Shown: positions 9,588-19,653, numbered from the stretch's first letter. The stretch: DNA of 64,000 nt from Perkinsela sp. pyNocScin1 (GCA_964019655.1 CAXHTR010000006.1:1116001-1180000); one strand, 5' to 3'. A program made the numbers and translations. Notes: generated by a model from the sequence alone, not told the origin.

Positions 9588-11489
9588 CTACACGTCTGTG
9601 GCATTCGTGAGCGAATACATACCGCTCACTGGGTGATACACAGCGAATGTCCTCGCCCTGGAAAAGCTGCCGGGGTTGATAGACATGCAGTCGAGATAGC
9701 TCGTCGTTCCGGGCTGCACGCCGCTCGAGGTGTCACACAGGAAGAGCGCCTCCGGGAGCGGGAAGAGCCGCAGTGCCTGGTCCTCGGACGGGAACACTGG
9801 GTACTTGTTCCGCCGGAAGGGGTACAAGTGTGAGTTGTCAAAGATCGTTTGCGTCACCTGAGCGAAGAGGTCCACCGCCTCGCCATGGAAAAAGTTGTCT
9901 GAGAGCGGCTTGCTCGGAAGGACACTCTCTGCCTTCATGCGGTCAGCGGAATCGTCTCGGAACACGGTGAGCTCTTTCTCAAAGACCCGTAGTCGGAGTG
10001 GGTTTGTGGCGAACGTCGCGTGGGGGACATTATGGGAAAATTTCTTGCTAAGGGCAGATGGTAGTGCGGCCATAGGAAAGATGGCTGGGCGGCCGCGGCT
10101 CGTGAGGTCCTGCGGGCCTGGCACAAAGTAGAGAAGGGACTGGCTCGCGACTTCAGAGAACTCTTTTTTGAGGAAGGCACTGAAGTTATCGAGCGCAGCC
10201 GCGTAGCGGTCTGGCATCCGCAGGTCGTTGTCGCAGTTCTTGAGAAAATTCCCGCTGAGAACGATGACGAGCTTGTCGGCGGATGTGTGCACGAACTCTC
10301 GGCGCTTGTCGTTCGCAAGGACACAGCCAGCTTGGGCGAGAAGCGTCTTGAGCAGCCGGCGGAAGCTGTGGAGCACAACGTGGTCGTCGAGGTGGAAATC
10401 CGCAAAGAAAAGGCACATGGCGGACTCTTTCCCGGGGGTCTGCGTGACCTGCGACTCGCCACTCTGTGTCATGTTCGGTAGAAAGTTTTCAAGCGAGGCA
10501 ACAGGCTTGCGCTTTCCAAAAAGGTCGACCTTGTGGCCAAGCCACTGCTGTGAGAGTGCGCGGGATTCACCAGGCGGGAGGCCTATGGCGTAACAGCGAA
10601 TGCTAGTGCCATCCCAGGAGCCACGAACGACCACGGGCGAATTATTTAGAACAAAGCCCATACTGGAAAGCTTTGAAGAGCCGTCGATGTTTTCGAATAC
10701 TACGGGTAAGCGTGCGAAGGGGTCTTCGAGGAAGTACTGGCCGCCAATAGTCTTGGAGAAGAGCCCATAGAGAAAAGCGATATGGCTTGCACTCTTACTA
10801 ATGCGTGGTAGCTGACTCACAAGCATAAACTTCTCGCCCGAGAGGTCACTGTCGCTGTACAATTTATCCGAAAGATAAATGCTCTCGAAAAGGGTATGTC
10901 GAAGGAGTCGCTGAAAAACGAGGTCGAAGCGGGCCTCCATAAGCTGAACTGCGGGGTGGATTCCCTTTTCCTCATCTCTATGAAACTCAGCCGCTGTCTC
11001 GATACTCGTTCGCTTCCATTTCTTCTCGCGCATGTCATAGCGCGCTGATGGGACCTCACTTACCATGATGCTATCTACTTTGGAGAAAATACTTGAACCA
11101 ATGGTCTGTATGCTAAGTGTACCTCCGTGTTCACTCGATGCTACTAGTTGCGTTTGTGTATCCTCAGCGCCAGATGCCTTTCGGAGGGACTCGAGGACAG
11201 CTGCTGTGTGTTCTTCCTGAATAACTGACTGAACCGCGTACTTTGCATCGTCACCTTGCGATTTCTCAATGCTTTCTTTGAGAAGTGCGAAAACAATATC
11301 TAAGTTTCTTTCAAAGGATGTAGTATCTGCGCCTTCGAAAATTCGCAGGTTGATCAGGCCTTTCAAAAGTGCTCGCAAAGCTTTAGGGTGGAAAGTTATT
11401 CCCCGTATTTTGCCCTTACGAAGGAGCGATGACCGAATTTCATCTTGCGAGACTTCTACTGCGTAATTCTGTGTCGACTGGCTGTACAT
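9588..11489 (-). CDS. POLE2: DNA polymerase epsilon B subunit (POLE2/Dpb2)
   Basis: A 633-residue replication protein starting at ATG 11489. It shows the inactive calcineurin-like phosphodiesterase core of B-family polymerase B subunits: FADFHLDDHVVLHSF, then IVLSGNF, then YFVPGPQDL, and near the C-terminal third TNPLRLRVFEKELTVFRDD. This last matches the TNPCRLRYxTQEIVVFRxD of POLE2. The N-terminal 80 residues (FHPKALRALLKGL) fit the POLE2 N-terminal helical domain. The protein scaffolds the leading-strand polymerase and its tie to the CMG helicase. It is divergent from the gene at 11829, 339 bp apart. GC content is below that of the very GC-rich housekeeping genes here. Confidence 0.93.
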   Translation of the reverse strand: MYSQSTQNYAVEVSQDEIRSSLLRKGKIRGITFHPKALRALLKGLINLRIFEGADTTSFERNLDIVFALLKESIEKSQGDDAKYAVQSVIQEEHTAAVLESLRKASGAEDTQTQLVASSEHGGTLSIQTIGSSIFSKVDSIMVSEVPSARYDMREKKWKRTSIETAAEFHRDEEKGIHPAVQLMEARFDLVFQRLLRHTLFESIYLSDKLYSDSDLSGEKFMLVSQLPRISKSASHIAFLYGLFSKTIGGQYFLEDPFARLPVVFENIDGSSKLSSMGFVLNNSPVVVRGSWDGTSIRCYAIGLPPGESRALSQQWLGHKVDLFGKRKPVASLENFLPNMTQSGESQVTQTPGKESAMCLFFADFHLDDHVVLHSFRRLLKTLLAQAGCVLANDKRREFVHTSADKLVIVLSGNFLKNCDNDLRMPDRYAAALDNFSAFLKKEFSEVASQSLLYFVPGPQDLTSRGRPAIFPMAALPSALSKKFSHNVPHATFATNPLRLRVFEKELTVFRDDSADRMKAESVLPSKPLSDNFFHGEAVDLFAQVTQTIFDNSHLYPFRRNKYPVFPSEDQALRLFPLPEALFLCDTSSGVQPGTTSYLDCMSINPGSFSRARTFAVYHPVSGMYSLTNATDV

Positions 11490-11828
11490 TCACAACGAAT
11501 AATAAGCACCCTTTAATAAACTAAAGCTAGATTATCTTCTCGTTAGAAACACAAAGAAATAGTAACGCTTCACGAGAGATTAACTAAAGCTGGTATAGCA
11601 TCGTAAAAATAGAAAGAATTAGATTATTCTCTGAAGTCAACTTTGCGACACGTGATTAATCATTTTCCTAAGTGTCCGAACTAAATGAATCTGCGCACAT
11701 CTCATGAGTGTAGCGTATTTTTTGAGCATGCATAGCCCTCGAATCTCTGTGCATCAGTTATTTGGAAATACTACATTCCATCTCTTGTAGTCTTCGATAA
11801 ATTCTTATGCCCCCTCTTTCAGCGTTGC
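11490..11828. promoter_or_regulatory. Divergent promoter region between POLE2 and the WAPL-like gene
   Basis: The 339 bp between two divergent start codons must hold both promoters. It is AT-rich, with a CACGTG palindrome in ...gcgacacgtgatt... near 11645-11660 and a TTCCATCTCTTGTAG-like pyrimidine stretch before the plus-strand ATG. No established cell-cycle element is clear by eye. Confidence 0.4.
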
Positions 11829-13589
11829 ATGCAGGACATCCACACTTGTGATTCAACGGATGGAAGCTTGAGCTCTCAAGCAGCACTGTACACTGAAACG
11901 ACACTTGATGTCTTAGCCACATCTATTGGCCATGATAACATTTCACCCCAATTAGTAGAGCTGCATGCTAAGCTTTCGAATATTGACAGCCTACGGAGTA
12001 ATGAAAGGAGCTTCATCAATTTTCAGCTGCCATCTATCATGGATGAGAATATCTTCCTACCTATCGATAAAGCATTATCGCTTGAAGCAAAAGTTACTCC
12101 GAATGTCTTGATGCTCTATGTCATGCACCTCGAAATACTCGCATCTGTACAAGACTTTTCTAGATCATTTCAGATTACGTCAAAAGTTATATCTCGAATG
12201 CTTGTTGTACTCGAGAAAATGACATGCGCTCTCGGAGATTCTTTGCATTCATGCGATAATGAGCTTATTACATCTGATATTCAAGTTTTGAGTGAATCTT
12301 CCAAGAAACGGAGTGGATCAAAGCTAGATGGCTGGCTGAGCTTATCACAATCCAGCTCACGAAGCTCTCAGGCTAATGAGCAATCTCACGGTCATAATCA
12401 GCCTCGCACTATTTCTATCCAATCGAATTCAAGGATATGGAAACTGTACTTCCTAAATAGCGATCACAGCAGCGCAAGCGACTTTCTATCTCTTTCTACT
12501 GTGCATACACTCACTCAATTACTCTCGACGGACTCTTCGATAGAAAATATATCCGAATCTTTATCAAACAATTCAGAATCTTATCCGGGAGAAAACATTC
12601 AGCCAAGCCGCAAGCGTCGTACATTTCTTGAAGCACACGATGAAGGAGTAGAAACAGCTAAATTTGGTTCCCTTCCCTCAAGCATGGACTCCACGACGTC
12701 CATCGTCCAGGTGTGCCTTCAAAACAAGTTCTTAAATCGTATGATTGAACAAATCATCGAAGATAACATCAAACATTTAGAAAGCCCGCTTCTGAAGTGC
12801 GCTCTGCAATTTATTGAAGATATGTCCATACACTCAAACGCGGTAAATACGAATGAAAGATCTTCCTCTACTTTTGAAGATTATATCCACGCAATCAGAT
12901 TTGCTTTGTCGTCTCTCAAAGCGAATCTGGACCCTCAAAAAAGTGAGATACATGGACACGACGTACTCATATCGCTATTACGCATCACATTGAATCTTGC
13001 AAACGAAAAAACATGCTTGGAGATCATTCTCGGAAAAGTCTTTCTAAATATGCTGCGGACCCTGTACATCAAGTACGAAAGAGCACAAGCACAGGATTCG
13101 ACTGATATTTTATCACTTATACTCTGCACATTCTGCTCGATAATTGAAAATGGGTACCGCATACAGATAGGTGATAGTAATTCAGGCTATTTCCTCCACT
13201 TGAGGCGCCCGAATCCATCTACGCTTCTCCGATGGTTTATTAAGCCCTCTGACTTTCTTTTTGCAATGGCAAAGCAAGCGCTCGGAGACAACCACGGTCC
13301 GAAAATAAGTAACGATGCAAAAGCTTTATCTGCTTACAGTGGTATTCTCATTGGGTGTCTTGTAGGTCTATACAAGGCAGCTTCACTGTCGTCAGATGCT
13401 GACATAGTCGCGCTTAAGGTGGAATTTCAGGGTGCTCTTGAGGCCGCCTGTCTAGAGCCAAGGCGTATTGCACGACTGCTCCAGGACTTTATTGTCTTCC
13501 AAAGCGAGGCTCGTGTACTGACTGCACAAAACTTGAAAAGTATTTCCTCTGTCATAGATGATGTGGTCGAATATAGCGATGGGCTCTAG
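11829..13589 (+). CDS. Possible WAPL-like cohesin-release protein, 586 aa
   Basis: A 586-residue protein from ATG 11829. The N-terminal half is serine-rich and low in complexity (SQSSSRSSQANEQSHGH; LSTDSSIENISESLSNNSES) with a basic SRKRR. The C-terminal 280 residues are helical: LISLLRITLNLANE, LSLILCTFCSIIENGYR, and near the end SAYSGILIGCLVGLYKAA. In order and feel these resemble the WAPL domain (LLVNLTNDN..., LLINLVExxxxxR, then Y-A-LLLGxL), which opens the cohesin ring. This is pattern memory rather than an alignment, so it could be another HEAT-repeat nuclear protein. GC is clearly lower than in neighbours such as 15681. It is divergent from POLE2. Confidence 0.4.
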   Translation: MQDIHTCDSTDGSLSSQAALYTETTLDVLATSIGHDNISPQLVELHAKLSNIDSLRSNERSFINFQLPSIMDENIFLPIDKALSLEAKVTPNVLMLYVMHLEILASVQDFSRSFQITSKVISRMLVVLEKMTCALGDSLHSCDNELITSDIQVLSESSKKRSGSKLDGWLSLSQSSSRSSQANEQSHGHNQPRTISIQSNSRIWKLYFLNSDHSSASDFLSLSTVHTLTQLLSTDSSIENISESLSNNSESYPGENIQPSRKRRTFLEAHDEGVETAKFGSLPSSMDSTTSIVQVCLQNKFLNRMIEQIIEDNIKHLESPLLKCALQFIEDMSIHSNAVNTNERSSSTFEDYIHAIRFALSSLKANLDPQKSEIHGHDVLISLLRITLNLANEKTCLEIILGKVFLNMLRTLYIKYERAQAQDSTDILSLILCTFCSIIENGYRIQIGDSNSGYFLHLRRPNPSTLLRWFIKPSDFLFAMAKQALGDNHGPKISNDAKALSAYSGILIGCLVGLYKAASLSSDADIVALKVEFQGALEAACLEPRRIARLLQDFIVFQSEARVLTAQNLKSISSVIDDVVEYSDGL

Positions 13590-13716
13590 TACACATAGAT
13601 AAACTTTGATTATGTAGCTGAAGTTTTTGCTTTCAGGTGAAAGAGAGTCCGCCAACTTTTATTTTATCCTATTTTAAGCTTCACGGATGGAGATCGCTCG
13701 AAGATTCGTACCGTAG

Positions 13717-14856
13717 ATGGGCGTGATTCGATTTAGTTTACCAACACAGACTTTTCATAGTGCGTATATAAGCCCATGGACACACTTTCAACGCACATAC
13801 GCTAGCCGAAAGAAACTCAGCATATTCCAGCCCGCAGGGTTCAACGTGGCATCACTCGAGACGTACTACCGGCACTTCAACCTCTTCAAGCACCGATCAC
13901 CGACCGAGTACGACGGCTCGCTCATTTCCAGCAGTGGCGACCAGATCATCCACCAGGAGCCCGACAGCCTCTCCTTCATCTCCGCTTTCGGCCGAAAAGT
14001 TTTCAAATGCGCCGATGATGGCGAGTTCCTTGACGAGTGCGTCGAGCGCCGGGGCCTCCAGCTCGAGCGAAATGCGTCGCTTCCGCTCGTGTTTGGCTCA
14101 ACGTGGAACTTCCCGATGAGCGTCCATGCCGTTTATATGGCTGAATTCTTCTTCTACGAAGTCCTCCCGCTCCTGAGCGAGTCCCTCCACCGCGACGGGT
14201 CCGTCCATGTCTCCATCGACGACGACTTTGTGGAGAGCACCAACTTTTACGACTACGCCACTGCCTTCGACTACCCGTGCGACACCGCTGCCGTACTCTA
14301 CGAGTCGTTTTTGCAATACCTCGCGCACTTCCGGCAGTTCGTCGAGGTCATCCGGGTAGACAGTCCGAAAGATGATATTGACGATATCCCCACCGAAGAC
14401 GCAGAGTACGTGTGTCACCTTCTGCTTCACCCAGACATCGTCTTCGAGCAGTTCCGCGTGTTCCAGCGGATGCTCAAGCTGCCCCTGCCGCTCCTCCCAG
14501 ACACCCCCAAGCAGGTCACGTCGTTCCCAGTATACTACAGGGGCGACGTCTTCCACGAGGAGCTGGACGAGGCCGAGCCCGAGCCGAAGGCGCCAAGCGT
14601 CTCGGCTGATGACCCAGTGAGCAGAATCGCCCGCCTACAGCCGCTTTTCGAAAAACTCAAAGAAAAGTACGCAAAAACCCCCGACGATGAGACGCTCAAA
14701 CGCATCCACCACATTGCGGCCACCATCAAGAAACAGAAAGCGAGTCTTGGGGTAGAGGTGCCAGTGGAGACAGCGGTGTGTGTTATTCAGGAGGAAACGC
14801 CACAGAAGCACAGTGTAGAGAGCCATCCGATCTACAATATTATGAATGCGATGTGA
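13717..14856 (+). CDS. Hypothetical protein, 379 aa
   Basis: I do not recognise this protein. It starts at ATG 13717. The first 35 residues are basic and hydroxylated (PTQTFHSAYISPW, RTYASRKKLS) and free of acids, so a mitochondrial presequence is possible. The middle has aromatic-rich acidic segments (YYRHFNLFKHRSPTEYDG, EFFFYEVLPLL, DDDFVESTNFYDYATAFDYP). The C-terminal third has a short coiled-coil-like stretch around 300-345 (RIARLQPLFEKLKEKYAKT, KRIHHIAATIKKQ). Third-position GC is strong from about 13850 on, supporting the frame. It starts 127 bp after the WAPL-like gene in the same direction. Confidence 0.7.
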   Translation: MGVIRFSLPTQTFHSAYISPWTHFQRTYASRKKLSIFQPAGFNVASLETYYRHFNLFKHRSPTEYDGSLISSSGDQIIHQEPDSLSFISAFGRKVFKCADDGEFLDECVERRGLQLERNASLPLVFGSTWNFPMSVHAVYMAEFFFYEVLPLLSESLHRDGSVHVSIDDDFVESTNFYDYATAFDYPCDTAAVLYESFLQYLAHFRQFVEVIRVDSPKDDIDDIPTEDAEYVCHLLLHPDIVFEQFRVFQRMLKLPLPLLPDTPKQVTSFPVYYRGDVFHEELDEAEPEPKAPSVSADDPVSRIARLQPLFEKLKEKYAKTPDDETLKRIHHIAATIKKQKASLGVEVPVETAVCVIQEETPQKHSVESHPIYNIMNAM

Positions 14857-15195
14857 ATACAAAAGTGGATGTGAACCGACGGGGTTCGCAAATAGAAAGA
14901 TGGGGAATCAGTTTACTCAGTTAACTGTCTTTTGATTGAAGGGATGAGGGGTTGTGTCTTGAAAATTCTAAAATGTTCTGTTATTCACAGGAATAGTTCA
15001 TCTCACACAACTCAAGACCTGCGTTTTCTAGCTCTCACGATGGTACCCAGTACAATCTTACAAATATTGTAACTCCAAGTGGAACGCTTCTCTCGCTTGA
15101 GCCTACGTATCGAGCACTTCCATTCCCTCTCTCTTTAGACATCTTCTTTTCTGCCCAATCTCATACATTCCCCTTCTTAGCCTTCTATCATACCC
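14857..15195. other. Intergenic spacer
   Basis: About 340 bp between two plus-strand genes. The last 60 bases are rich in T and C (tctctctttagacatcttc...), like most leaders in this window. No other feature seen. Confidence 0.55.
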
Positions 15196-15525
15196 ATGAA
15201 AGTGGCAAAATACGTCGCGTTCAGCGCACGCACCGGCGCCAAGTACCCTGAGAGCACCTCCGCGACCCTCGGCGACATCGCCGCGCGCTGCAAGTTCACG
15301 AGCCCGTACTGGATAACGCTCGCGCAGTCAAAGCACTTTATCGGGACTGAGATCAAGCCGAACGCCGAGGGCTTTCCCATCACTTTTAACTTCGACGGCG
15401 TGGACAGGCAGGTCACGCTCTTCAACATCGAGCAGATGACCGACCCGAAGCAAATCCTGCGCCACATCGAGAACGTCACGCTCGACAACCCGCGCAACTA
15501 CAACTACTTGTCTTGGGAGAAGTGA
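15196..15525 (+). CDS. Small stand-alone ArdC-N-like (DUF1738-type) protein
   Basis: A 109-residue protein from ATG 15196. Residues 37-47 (SPYWITLAQSKH), then GTEIKPNAEGFPITF at 50-64, then TLFNIEQM at 74-81 follow the order of the ArdC N-terminal ssDNA-binding domain: PYWLTFxQAKxLG, VxKGEKGxPVxF, VFNVEQ. The family is known from plasmid anti-restriction proteins and phage polyvalent proteins, and also occurs in some protist genomes. There is no metallopeptidase domain (no HExxH), so only the DNA-binding module is present. No signal or membrane segment. GC is high, as in the neighbours, so transfer would be old. A role in organellar or nuclear DNA handling is inference. Confidence 0.55.
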   Translation: MKVAKYVAFSARTGAKYPESTSATLGDIAARCKFTSPYWITLAQSKHFIGTEIKPNAEGFPITFNFDGVDRQVTLFNIEQMTDPKQILRHIENVTLDNPRNYNYLSWEK

Positions 15526-15680
15526 CCGCGCGAGCCCGCTGTGAATCTGTATTTCCTGACACAAATGCTATCGATATGTTCCTTAAGACTGACTGACTGA
15601 TTTTATTTTCAAATGAGAGAAAAAATTTTAGCGAAATTTCACAGAACATTTTTTCTTTAGACTTTCCCCTTATAGCGTAC

Positions 15681-17540
15681 ATGCCACCACTCGCACTCGA
15701 CTCGACGACCGAGGAGTGCATCCTGCTCCCACACCGCCACAGTTTCCCGGGCGACGGCGCCAAGCTCGACTTCACCTGCGTCGCCGGCGAGCCCGCCCTC
15801 CAGGACCTGGCGCTCTTCGGCGGCGTCACTGCCGTCCCCGTGTCCAGCAGCCCGCCGGCCTTCATCGAGCGCCGCGCCTCGTGCATCCCCGAGCTCACAA
15901 CGCCCCAGGCCCGCTCCTACGTCCTCAGCCGCTCATACACAATGCCTTCCCTCGAGAACGAAAATTTAGTGATAAAACCTTTGGAGCACGCTCGCGCTGA
16001 TGTCGCTGCCCCGCCGTTCGCCATCGACGCAAAGACTGGCCGCCTCACTGTGTTCAACGCCTCGCCGCTGCTCCCCGGCGACATCCACTCGCGCTTTCTG
16101 AACGACCGCCGGCTTGCGCTGTTGCCGCACTGCGTCGACATCGACGTGCGCACGGCCCGCCGCGGGCCCTACGTCACGCCCGAGTCCTTCCTCTCGCCCG
16201 CCACGCGCCCCGACGACATCGCCTACTCCTCAGATGTCCCCTCGCGCTACCTCATGGATATTTCCCTCAAACCCGGCGGGGTCATCGACGCTATCCAATA
16301 TTGCGACATCAGCGCCTTCGTCAAACGGCCGCACTGCCTCGGCGCCGTCGAGAACGCCAAGCCCAGCCTCCAAAAGCCCTCGGGCTGGGGCAAGCCCCCG
16401 AAGCAGTGGGTCTTCGTCGGCGGCGAGCTCATGCCAGGCAGCCCAACGGCCGACGGCCACGTCCTCGGCGTCGTCATCTTCGATTTTACTGAAAAAAAGC
16501 TCCGCCACACGATAGCGCTGTCCCTCGACGTTCAGGGCGACATGGTGAGTAGCATCGAGCCCGCGCTGCGCCCCGACACGATTTTGGTCACCCTGCGCTA
16601 CGGCGGCGTCTACATTATCCAAAATGGGGTGCCCGCGCAGCACATCGCGCCGCCAAGCCGGCAGCAGGCGGGCCTCACGTGGTGCCGCTCGCTCACGCCG
16701 GAATTTTTGATTGCGCGCAGCTTTGTCGGCAGGCTGATGCACAAAGCGCCCTTCTCGGACTGGGCGGGGCCAGTCCACAAAGGCGTCAAGGCCTACGACG
16801 GGTGCATCGCGATAGGCCTCCTGCCTGCGCACCTCCTCGTCGGCGAGAAACTTTCCGATTTTCACGCTGACCGCTTCCATCGCTACAGCTCGGAGGACGC
16901 AGTGCGCAGCGGCGAAATTCCACAGTGTGCGAGCCACGAGGAGATCCCAGCGACGCTCCACCGCTACGCAGAGTGCTCGGGCGAGTTTTATTTCCCTGAG
17001 GAAAGCAACAAGCTCGGGCGCTACGTCAAGCGGGAGAAGCGCTACACGCAGCTCCTCGGCACGATCGGCGGGGAGGTCGTGGCGGCGTCGTTCGTCCCCG
17101 GGAGGGCTCTTGTGCCCTCGGTGATCCGCTCGCCGGTGCTGCGCGTCCGCGGCGCGAGGGAGACGGCGACTGGCGACCGGGACGTCAGCATCGCTGTCGC
17201 CAACCGGGTGGACGAGCGCCACAAGCGCGACACGGTGGGCCTCGACGCGCACCCGACGATGGGCGAGGTCGAGGGCGTGTGCATCGCGTCGGTCCGCTGC
17301 CACCCGTCGCCGCGTAAAGGGGAGGACATTGTGCTCGTCACGACTGTCTCGGGGCTTCTGATGCTCTTTTCACTCGAAATAACGCCGGCCGTGTACAAGC
17401 GGCCGCTGTGCGGTGCTGCGCACGCAGCGCAGAAGAAAAAGGAAGCGGCGAAGAAGGCGAGTGCGCACGTAATTGTCGACAGCGATGCGGACGGCGAGGA
17501 AGATGGAATGCTGGAGGCATTGTTGAACAATGTGGCTTGA
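15681..17540 (+). CDS. Hypothetical protein, 619 aa, acidic C-terminus
   Basis: I do not recognise this protein. It runs from ATG 15681, 155 bp after the ArdC-N-like gene, to 17540. Sequence is dense in short beta-prone segments with glycine turns (KQWVFVGGELMPG, VLGVVIFDF, DTILVTLRYGGVYIIQNG, EDIVLVTTVSGLLMLFSL), which suggests a beta-propeller or similar all-beta fold. A lysine/alanine stretch (AAQKKKEAAKKAS) is followed by an acidic tail (VDSDADGEEDGMLEALL), typical of nuclear factors. The strong GC third-position bias through the whole frame supports coding. Function not inferable. Confidence 0.75.
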   Translation: MPPLALDSTTEECILLPHRHSFPGDGAKLDFTCVAGEPALQDLALFGGVTAVPVSSSPPAFIERRASCIPELTTPQARSYVLSRSYTMPSLENENLVIKPLEHARADVAAPPFAIDAKTGRLTVFNASPLLPGDIHSRFLNDRRLALLPHCVDIDVRTARRGPYVTPESFLSPATRPDDIAYSSDVPSRYLMDISLKPGGVIDAIQYCDISAFVKRPHCLGAVENAKPSLQKPSGWGKPPKQWVFVGGELMPGSPTADGHVLGVVIFDFTEKKLRHTIALSLDVQGDMVSSIEPALRPDTILVTLRYGGVYIIQNGVPAQHIAPPSRQQAGLTWCRSLTPEFLIARSFVGRLMHKAPFSDWAGPVHKGVKAYDGCIAIGLLPAHLLVGEKLSDFHADRFHRYSSEDAVRSGEIPQCASHEEIPATLHRYAECSGEFYFPEESNKLGRYVKREKRYTQLLGTIGGEVVAASFVPGRALVPSVIRSPVLRVRGARETATGDRDVSIAVANRVDERHKRDTVGLDAHPTMGEVEGVCIASVRCHPSPRKGEDIVLVTTVSGLLMLFSLEITPAVYKRPLCGAAHAAQKKKEAAKKASAHVIVDSDADGEEDGMLEALLNNVA

Positions 17541-18159
17541 GTGATCCGCGTGTGAAAAAGTCTGTTTAGTATGGATACAGTGTCTGCTATTTTTTGAATT
17601 CTTTGCTATTATACTCGTAAAATTATGGAAGGAGAGTGGAAGTGGGGTAGCTTTGTCGCAAGGTGTGTGAATCGAGTGGGCAGCGGTGAACAGAAGGCAT
17701 TGAATTCTCTTTTTGATTCAGCGATAGCTGTACTGCTTGCATAGTCATCGATACGCAGTGCTCTTATTTGGCTGAGGCCCTTGGGGCTTTGCGCTGCGAA
17801 AGCAGAAAAGGGATCGTGGGTGCGACATCATCTGTGCGAAGCCTGTTTGTCACGTCATTTCTCGGGAGTCTGGAAAGATCAACGTATCTCTCAACTTTTT
17901 GCTCGCCTTGAACTGGGGTCTGATCTTGCTTAACTGACCGTAGCTTAACGCAGAGACGAATAATGATGCAATCCTGCTAAAAAACTTCAACGCACACGCC
18001 TGCACATCTAACCTTCTAGCGAACATACATCACTCGATCTTCACCCGCTCACATTCAATAATCTCTCAAAAAAAAAGACCTGACCAAACACATACGCATC
18101 TTACCCTCTTATCTCTATCGTCCAAAAATTCAATTTTCATATTCTGATTCGTCTTCTCA
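17541..18159. other. Intergenic region
   Basis: About 620 bp where a plus-strand and a minus-strand gene converge. One 39-codon ATG frame starts near 17624 (MEGEWKWGSF...) but has no support beyond being open. A self-complementary GGCCCTTGGGGCTT lies near 17775-17788. I see no tRNA or snRNA I can name. Confidence 0.45.
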
Positions 18160-19065
18160 CTAGTCCCGCTGAATGCGCGCCCTGCTGTGCGCCCCATCGC
18201 CGAGGTACCCCTCGATCTCGTTCCCGGCCAGGTTAAGCTGCTGGAGGCGCTCTGGGAGGCCCCGCAGGTCCACCGTCCCCGTGATCGCGTTGTCGTTGAG
18301 CCAGAGGCCGGCGAGCCCCTCGGGCAGCTCTCGGAGGTCGATCTCTCCGGCAAGGGCGTTCGCTGCCAGCTCGAGCCACACCAGATTCGCGGGGAGCTGC
18401 GTGAAGTCGACGCTGCCGCTGAAAAGGTTGTCCTGTGCGTAGAGACTCTCGAGCTGCGGCGGCAGCTGCGTCAGGTCGAGACTGCCCGAGAGCCTGTTCT
18501 GCCCGATTTTGAGGGCTCTGAGGCCCGCGGGCAGCTGCGTCAGGTCGATGCCCCCGGAAAAGGCGTTTGCGTACGCCTCGAGGTACTCGAGGGTTGGCGG
18601 GAGCGCGTGCAGTGCCATGGGCCCTTCAAATCTGTTCCGAAAGCAGTAGCAGCGCTTCAGAACTCGCGGCAGGCGGGACATATCGAATGTGCCCTCTAGC
18701 TGGTTCCTCGTGATCTCGAGCCACGTGAGGCCGAGCGGCAGTTGGGCCGTCTCCAAAGTCCCCACAAGGCCGTTGCTGGCGACGTCGAGGGTGTGAACAG
18801 TTTCGGGGATAAATGGAAAGTCCAGCGAGCCGCCGCGGCTGAGCTTGCCGTACCACTTTATTTTGGCGAGCCGCCCGCCGTCGAACTTGAGGCCCTCCCA
18901 GTAGCGAAACTCGCGGGGGTCCTCGGGTGGCCCGCAGACTTTGGACGTGTCTTCGATGCCCGCGAGAAGCAGCTCGACGAGGGTCTGGTCCGAAAGCGTG
19001 CTGCGGTCGACGCGGCCGATGGCTGAGTCGGCGGCTTGGAGGGAGAGAGCGTGGAAGAGCATCAT
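18160..19065 (-). CDS. Secreted leucine-rich repeat protein (LRR-2)
   Basis: A 301-residue protein from ATG 19065, beginning with two methionines. A short hydrophobic N-terminus (MMLFHALSLQAADSA) precedes the shared cap GRVDRSTLSDQTLVELLLAG. A second cap segment contains EGLKFDGGRLAKIKW. About eight 23-residue LRRs follow, e.g. LPAGLRALKIGQNRLSGSLDLTQ. There is no C-terminal membrane segment; the chain ends after the last repeat with a short basic tail. The cap is closely similar to that of the gene at 40480 (GRLDYDSLSDQALMEM), showing common descent. Probably secreted or surface-bound through a partner. Confidence 0.87.
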   Translation of the reverse strand: MMLFHALSLQAADSAIGRVDRSTLSDQTLVELLLAGIEDTSKVCGPPEDPREFRYWEGLKFDGGRLAKIKWYGKLSRGGSLDFPFIPETVHTLDVASNGLVGTLETAQLPLGLTWLEITRNQLEGTFDMSRLPRVLKRCYCFRNRFEGPMALHALPPTLEYLEAYANAFSGGIDLTQLPAGLRALKIGQNRLSGSLDLTQLPPQLESLYAQDNLFSGSVDFTQLPANLVWLELAANALAGEIDLRELPEGLAGLWLNDNAITGTVDLRGLPERLQQLNLAGNEIEGYLGDGAHSRARIQRD

Positions 19066-19653
19066 AGGAGAATAGAGAGGATAGAAAATTAAGATAAATA
19101 GAGTCAGAAGAGAAGATAGAAGAGTTTGCGTAGGAATGGGACTTGTGCGCTATGCGATTGGATAGGGAGGGGCTATGGGTGCACGAGAGTTGAAGTGGGA
19201 TCGAGTATTGGGGGTAAAGACGCTGGCTAGGTGATCGGTGAGGGACAAGTGCTACAGGCTGTGAATCGCTGCTGAATGAAATGTCGCGATGAAAGGTCAG
19301 CAATCGTTCGATCATCACTCAATGCTAGAGTTACACCACTTTTGAAGGTAAAAAGTATATCCAAGCTCTTCCATAGAGACTGCGCGAATTTCTTGAAAAA
19401 CCTTGCTTGTGTGAGCCCATCGGCCAGGCAGGAAGTCTCACACAGCAAAATCTAAAATTCAAGTCAAGAGCAACGGACTGATTAGCTCATCAAGAAGCTT
19501 CTGTTCTTCTGTTTTGCGAGAAGTAAACGCTTCGAATGTCGGCAGTTTTACATAAAGCCCGTCTTGATCACAAATATCCCTTCTCATCCTACCTGCACAC
19601 CCCTTCCACTCGCATGTATCACAAATAAACGCATTGCCCAATCACCTTCCCAC
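19066..19653. other. Intergenic spacer
   Basis: About 590 bp. The 150 bases before the LRR-2 start are strongly pyrimidine-rich on its coding strand. A 60-residue cysteine-containing frame at 19459-19641 (minus) has no ATG and overlaps no conserved motif; I do not call it. Confidence 0.5.

Noticed and set aside
19459-19641. 60-codon cysteine-containing frame on the minus strand
   Set aside because: No ATG start and no second member of a zinc-ribbon pattern that I could recognise.
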